Positions 6,672-8,929 of a DNA stretch of 8,929 nt are shown here, piece by piece (position 1 is the first letter of the stretch; each line of letters opens with the position of its first letter). Position numbers and translations under genes: made by a program. This DNA comes from Thermogutta sp. (lineage in GTDB: Bacteria; Planctomycetota; Planctomycetia; Pirellulales; Thermoguttaceae). Location of the stretch: the NCBI RefSeq assembly GCF_014359955.1, contig NZ_JACIYL010000105.1, positions 1-8,929 of the forward strand. Reading direction: 5' to 3'. Under the pieces are notes generated by a model, which did no database searches, had not been told where the DNA came from, and saw only the letters and a program-made list of their open reading frames with translations.

Positions 6672-6690
6672 GGAAAAAGGGTGTGCGACG

Positions 6691-6990
6691 ATGAGCGAAA
6701 TCAAGTTGCGGCCGTTGGATGATCGGATTGTTGTGGAACCTCTGGAAGCGGAAGAGACGACCCCGGGCGGTATCGTCCTGCCCGATACAGCGAAAGAGAA
6801 ACCGCAACGTGGACGGGTGCTGGCCGTGGGGCCAGGCCGCCTGCTCGACAACGGCAAACGTACGGAGATGTCTGTCTCTGTGGGTGATGAGGTGATCTTC
6901 GGAAAGTACGCGGGGACGGACATCGAAATCGAAGGAAAAGAAATCAAGATTCTCCGCGAGTCCGACGTGTTGGCGAAGATCGTGAAGTGA
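6691..6990 (+). CDS. groES: Co-chaperonin GroES
   Basis: GroES forms the heptameric lid that binds GroEL in the ATP state and closes the folding chamber. The 99-residue product is the usual length. It starts with the beta strand [18 protein letters not shown] (5-22). The mobile loop [16 protein letters not shown] (23-38) carries the IVL tripeptide (28-30) that contacts the GroEL apical domain. The strand GRVLAVGPG (41-49) and the [11 protein letters not shown] (65-75) and DVLAKIV (92-98) segments are all present. The ATG is preceded by AAGGG (6677-6681) at 9 nt. It is the only groES in the window, so both flanking GroEL paralogues may share it. It is 51 nt upstream of groEL2 with no hairpin between, so the two are very likely cotranscribed. 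Its 263-nt upstream region is rich in inverted repeats. Confidence 0.98.
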   Translation: MSEIKLRPLDDRIVVEPLEAEETTPGGIVLPDTAKEKPQRGRVLAVGPGRLLDNGKRTEMSVSVGDEVIFGKYAGTDIEIEGKEIKILRESDVLAKIVK

Positions 6991-7041
6991 TTCTGGTTGG
7001 GAATCAATCGGGAGGTCCTGCAAATATAAGGAGCCCCAGAC

Positions 7042-8661
7042 GTGGCAAAGCAACTGTTGTTTCAGGATCAGGCCCGCGCGAAGCTGCTGCGCGGTGTTGA
7101 TAAGCTCGCTGATCTGGTTGCGGTGACTCTCGGTCCCGCCGGCCATAACGTGATCCTCTCCAAGTCCTACGGCGGGCCGCAGGTGACCAAAGACGGTGTC
7201 ACTGTGGCAAAAGAAGTCGAACTGGAAGATCGTTTCGAGAACATGGGCGCGAAACTCGTCAAAGAGGTCGCGTCCAAGACATCGGATGTGGCCGGTGACG
7301 GAACGACCACCGCGACTGTGCTGGCCCGGGCGATCTACAAAGAGGGCCTGCGGAACGTCATTGCCGGGAGTAATCCGACGGCCATCCGTCGTGGAATCGA
7401 CCGCGCTGTCGAGGCGGCCGTTTCTCACCTGATGACGATCGCCAAGAAAGTCGAAAGCAAGAATGATTTGGCCAACGTCGGCGCGATCAGCGCGAATAAC
7501 GATCGCAAGATCGGCGAACTGCTTGCCGAAGCGATGGAAAAGGTCGGCAAGGACGGTGTGATCACCGTCGAGGAAGGCAAGACCGCCGAGACGACCTACA
7601 AAGTCGTGGAAGGCATGCAGTTCGATAAAGGGTACATCTCGCCGTACTTCATCAACCGAGTACCCGAGATGGACTGCTATTTTGAGGATGCGTACATCCT
7701 CATCCATGAAAAGAAGATCAGCAATCTCAGGGAATTGATCCCGCTTCTGGAAAAGGTCGCTCACACGGGCAAGCCGCTCTTGATCATTGCCGAGGACGTG
7801 GAGGGCGAAGCCCTCACCGCGCTGGTGGTCAACAAGCTCCGCGGCGTCCTCCAGGTGTGTGCCGTGAAGGCACCGGGATTCGGCGATCGTCGCAAGGCCA
7901 TGCTGGGTGACATTGCCATCCTCACCGGTGGGACGCTGATCAGTGAAGACCTCGGCATGAAGCTCGAAAATGTCGAGCTGACACATCTTGGCCGAGCGAA
8001 AAAGATCACCGTGGACCGCGACAAGACCACGATTGTGGAAGGTGCGGGCAAGCCCGCCGACATCAAGGCCCGGTGCGATCAACTCCGGCACCTCATTGAA
8101 ACCACCGACAGCGACTATGATCGCGAGAAATACCAGGAGCGGCTGGCCAAGCTGTCTGGCGGCGTCGCGGTCATTCAGGTCGGTGGTGCCACAGAGGCCG
8201 AAATGAAGCAGACTAAAGCCCGGGTGGAAGACGCGCTCCACGCGGTGCGGGCTGCCGCTGAAGAGGGTATTGTGCCGGGTGGTGGCGTGGCGCTCCTCCG
8301 CTGCCGTGAAGCCGTGGAGAAAGCGCGGGCGAATGCTCGCGGTGACGAAAAGATTGGCGTGGACATCGTCTATCGGGCACTTTCCAAACCACTTGAGCAA
8401 ATCGCCGAAAACGCGGGTCTCGACGGGTCGGTGGTGGTCCAGGAGGTCCTCGAAAAGGACACCAACGTCGGTTTCGACGCCATGTCCAAGAAGTACGTGG
8501 ACATGTTCAAAGCGGGGATCATCGACCCCACCAAGGTGGTTCGTTGTGCCCTGGAGAACGCCGCGAGCATCGCAGGACTGATGCTCATGACGGAAGTCCT
8601 CGTGACGGACGTGCCCAAGGAGGAAGAGGAAGAAGTACCGGTGGAGGGCGTGGTTCGCTGA
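7042..8661 (+). CDS. groEL: Chaperonin GroEL, paralogue 2 (groES-linked)
   Basis: This encodes the chaperonin subunit probably acting as the general folding machine with the adjacent GroES. It has 539 residues and a complete domain set. ATPase residues are intact: KDG (50-52), GDGTTTA (85-91, D86) and D397. The apical site is canonical: [10 protein letters not shown] keeps both tyrosines, followed by LIPLLE and ALTALVVN. Differences from E. coli are GPAGHN (31-36) for GPKGRN, and [13 protein letters not shown] (450-462), which puts Glu at the E. coli R452 position and Asp at the E461 position of the inter-ring contact. The tail is acidic, ending [13 protein letters not shown], without GGM repeats. 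The GTG start follows AAGGAG (7028-7033) by 8 nt. It is the second gene of the groES-groEL2 unit, which a strong terminator at 8710-8738 closes. Identity is certain. Confidence 0.98.
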   Translation: MAKQLLFQDQARAKLLRGVDKLADLVAVTLGPAGHNVILSKSYGGPQVTKDGVTVAKEVELEDRFENMGAKLVKEVASKTSDVAGDGTTTATVLARAIYKEGLRNVIAGSNPTAIRRGIDRAVEAAVSHLMTIAKKVESKNDLANVGAISANNDRKIGELLAEAMEKVGKDGVITVEEGKTAETTYKVVEGMQFDKGYISPYFINRVPEMDCYFEDAYILIHEKKISNLRELIPLLEKVAHTGKPLLIIAEDVEGEALTALVVNKLRGVLQVCAVKAPGFGDRRKAMLGDIAILTGGTLISEDLGMKLENVELTHLGRAKKITVDRDKTTIVEGAGKPADIKARCDQLRHLIETTDSDYDREKYQERLAKLSGGVAVIQVGGATEAEMKQTKARVEDALHAVRAAAEEGIVPGGGVALLRCREAVEKARANARGDEKIGVDIVYRALSKPLEQIAENAGLDGSVVVQEVLEKDTNVGFDAMSKKYVDMFKAGIIDPTKVVRCALENAASIAGLMLMTEVLVTDVPKEEEEEVPVEGVVR

Positions 8662-8677
8662 TCAAGCGACATCGTCC

Positions 8678-8784
8678 GGCCTGACGGTCTGAAAGAGAAA
8701 ATGCGGAATTGGGCCACCTCCGGTATGGGGGTGGCCCATGTTCCCTGTTATGACCGCGTTTACCGGAGCCGTCAGGCCTCTTTT
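8678..8784 (+). repeat. Outer 10-bp inverted repeat enclosing the groEL2 terminator
   Basis: GGCCTGACGG (8678-8687) and CCGTCAGGCC (8769-8778) are exact reverse complements 81 nt apart. They enclose the terminator hairpin at 8710-8738. The second arm is followed by TCTTTT (8779-8784). The outer helix could fold as a back-up terminator or a 3'-end protecting stem. The pairing is read directly; its function is inferred. Confidence 0.4.
8710..8738 (+). terminator. Strong terminator hairpin of the groES-groEL2 operon
   Basis: TGGGCCACCTCC (8710-8721) pairs with GGGGGTGGCCCA (8727-8738) over 12 bp with one G-U and a GGTAT loop. It begins 48 nt after the groEL2 stop. The tract that follows (TGTTCCCTGTT) is only moderately T-rich, but the stem strength and position make an intrinsic terminator likely. 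Confidence 0.7.
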
Positions 8785-8791
8785 CGGCCGT

Positions 8792-8803
8792 TCGAGCGCT
8801 CGA
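8792..8803. promoter_or_regulatory. 12-nt perfect palindrome upstream of an extended -10 promoter
   Basis: TCGAGCGCTCGA is a perfect palindrome in the -35 region of the promoter at 8822-8830. Because that promoter has no -35 hexamer, a dimeric activator or repressor site here is plausible. The symmetry is certain and the role inferred. Confidence 0.35.
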
Positions 8804-8821
8804 GGGGATGCGGCGATTGTG

Positions 8822-8830
8822 TGATATAAT
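8822..8830 (+). promoter_or_regulatory. Extended -10 promoter for a gene at the right edge
   Basis: TGATATAAT carries a perfect TATAAT (8825-8830) preceded by the extended -10 TGn motif. No TTGACA-like hexamer lies 16-18 nt upstream, which is typical of extended -10 or activator-dependent promoters. Transcription would start near 8837. An inverted repeat AGTCAG/CTGACT (8837-8842 and 8860-8865) enclosing the palindrome ACGGATCCGT (8850-8859) would then lie in the first bases of the RNA. Confidence 0.55.
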
Positions 8831-8878
8831 AGCGCGAGTCAGGATTTCCACGGATCCGTCTGACTATTGGGGAACACG

Positions 8879-8929
8879 TTGACATCATCGCGAAGTGGCG
8901 CAAAAACTGGGGTATTGTCTGTTTGTGTT
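8879..8929 (+). CDS. Possible start of an unidentified gene, cut by the window edge
   Basis: A frame opens at TTG 8879, 6 nt after GGGG (8869-8872), and runs to the end without a stop, beginning MTSSRSGAKTGVLSVCV. Basic residues followed by a hydrophobic stretch could be the start of a signal peptide or membrane segment. Another TTG in the same frame at 8867 is possible. The frame starting GTT at 8878 is also open, but has no usual start codon here. The promoter at 8822-8830 supports a gene nearby, but only 17 codons are visible, so the frame and start are uncertain. Confidence 0.25.
   Translation, partial: MTSSRSGAKTGVLSVCV

Noticed and set aside
6658..8400. A 580-codon open frame on the minus strand across groES and groEL2
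   Set aside because: It is exactly antisense to two certain genes, crosses both, and reads as His/Arg/Phe-rich mirror sequence. Long antisense frames arise from the codon bias of highly expressed GC-rich genes.

Overview
The window looks like chromosomal DNA from a planctomycete. This is an inference from protein style: two divergent GroEL paralogues flanking one groES, a FeeM-type N-acyltransferase, an RNase D with an extra C-terminal domain, a Pro/Gly/Tyr-rich protein of unknown function, GTG start codons on three of the main genes, and moderately high G+C. I cannot name the species. There are no tRNA or rRNA genes, CRISPR arrays, insertion sequences or phage genes.

Layout, left to right. 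(1) Bases 3-1394, plus strand: the 3' part of an unrecognised gene whose product alternates globular segments with two Pro/Gly/Tyr linkers. (2) Bases 1623-2951, plus strand: RNase D with an intact DEDDy active site. The 228-nt gap before it shows only its Shine-Dalgarno sequence; I found no convincing promoter or terminator there. (3) Bases 2952-3322: a non-coding stretch between convergent genes, with a candidate termination hairpin at each end. (4) Bases 3323-4051, minus strand: a GNAT-fold acyltransferase of the FeeM (N-acyl amino acid synthase) type. (5) Bases 4052-4798: a long divergent intergenic region with two sigma-54-like (-24/-12) sites pointing at groEL. (6) Bases 4799-6427: GroEL paralogue 1. 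(7) Bases 6428-6690: a gene-free leader, dense in inverted repeats, ahead of groES. (8) Bases 6691-6990 and 7042-8661: groES and GroEL paralogue 2, 51 nt apart and very likely one operon. (9) Bases 8662-8929: a strong terminator nested in a larger inverted repeat, then an extended -10 promoter with a 12-nt palindrome upstream, probably serving a gene that starts at the right edge.

The GroES/GroEL2 pair looks like the housekeeping-type chaperonin. Its GroEL keeps the usual substrate-binding tyrosines, but has Glu where E. coli has inter-ring Arg452. GroEL1 keeps its ATPase residues but has altered substrate-binding residues and a tail without GGM repeats, so it may serve a narrower client set while borrowing the single GroES. 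No CIRCE operator (TTAGCACTC-N9-GAGTGCTAA) is visible upstream of either chaperonin unit, so regulation may use the sigma-54-like sites and the structured leader instead. I see no single new multi-gene system. The most interesting signals are the sigma-54-like site at groEL1, the groES leader, the paralogue-specific chaperonin substitutions and the FeeM-like gene.
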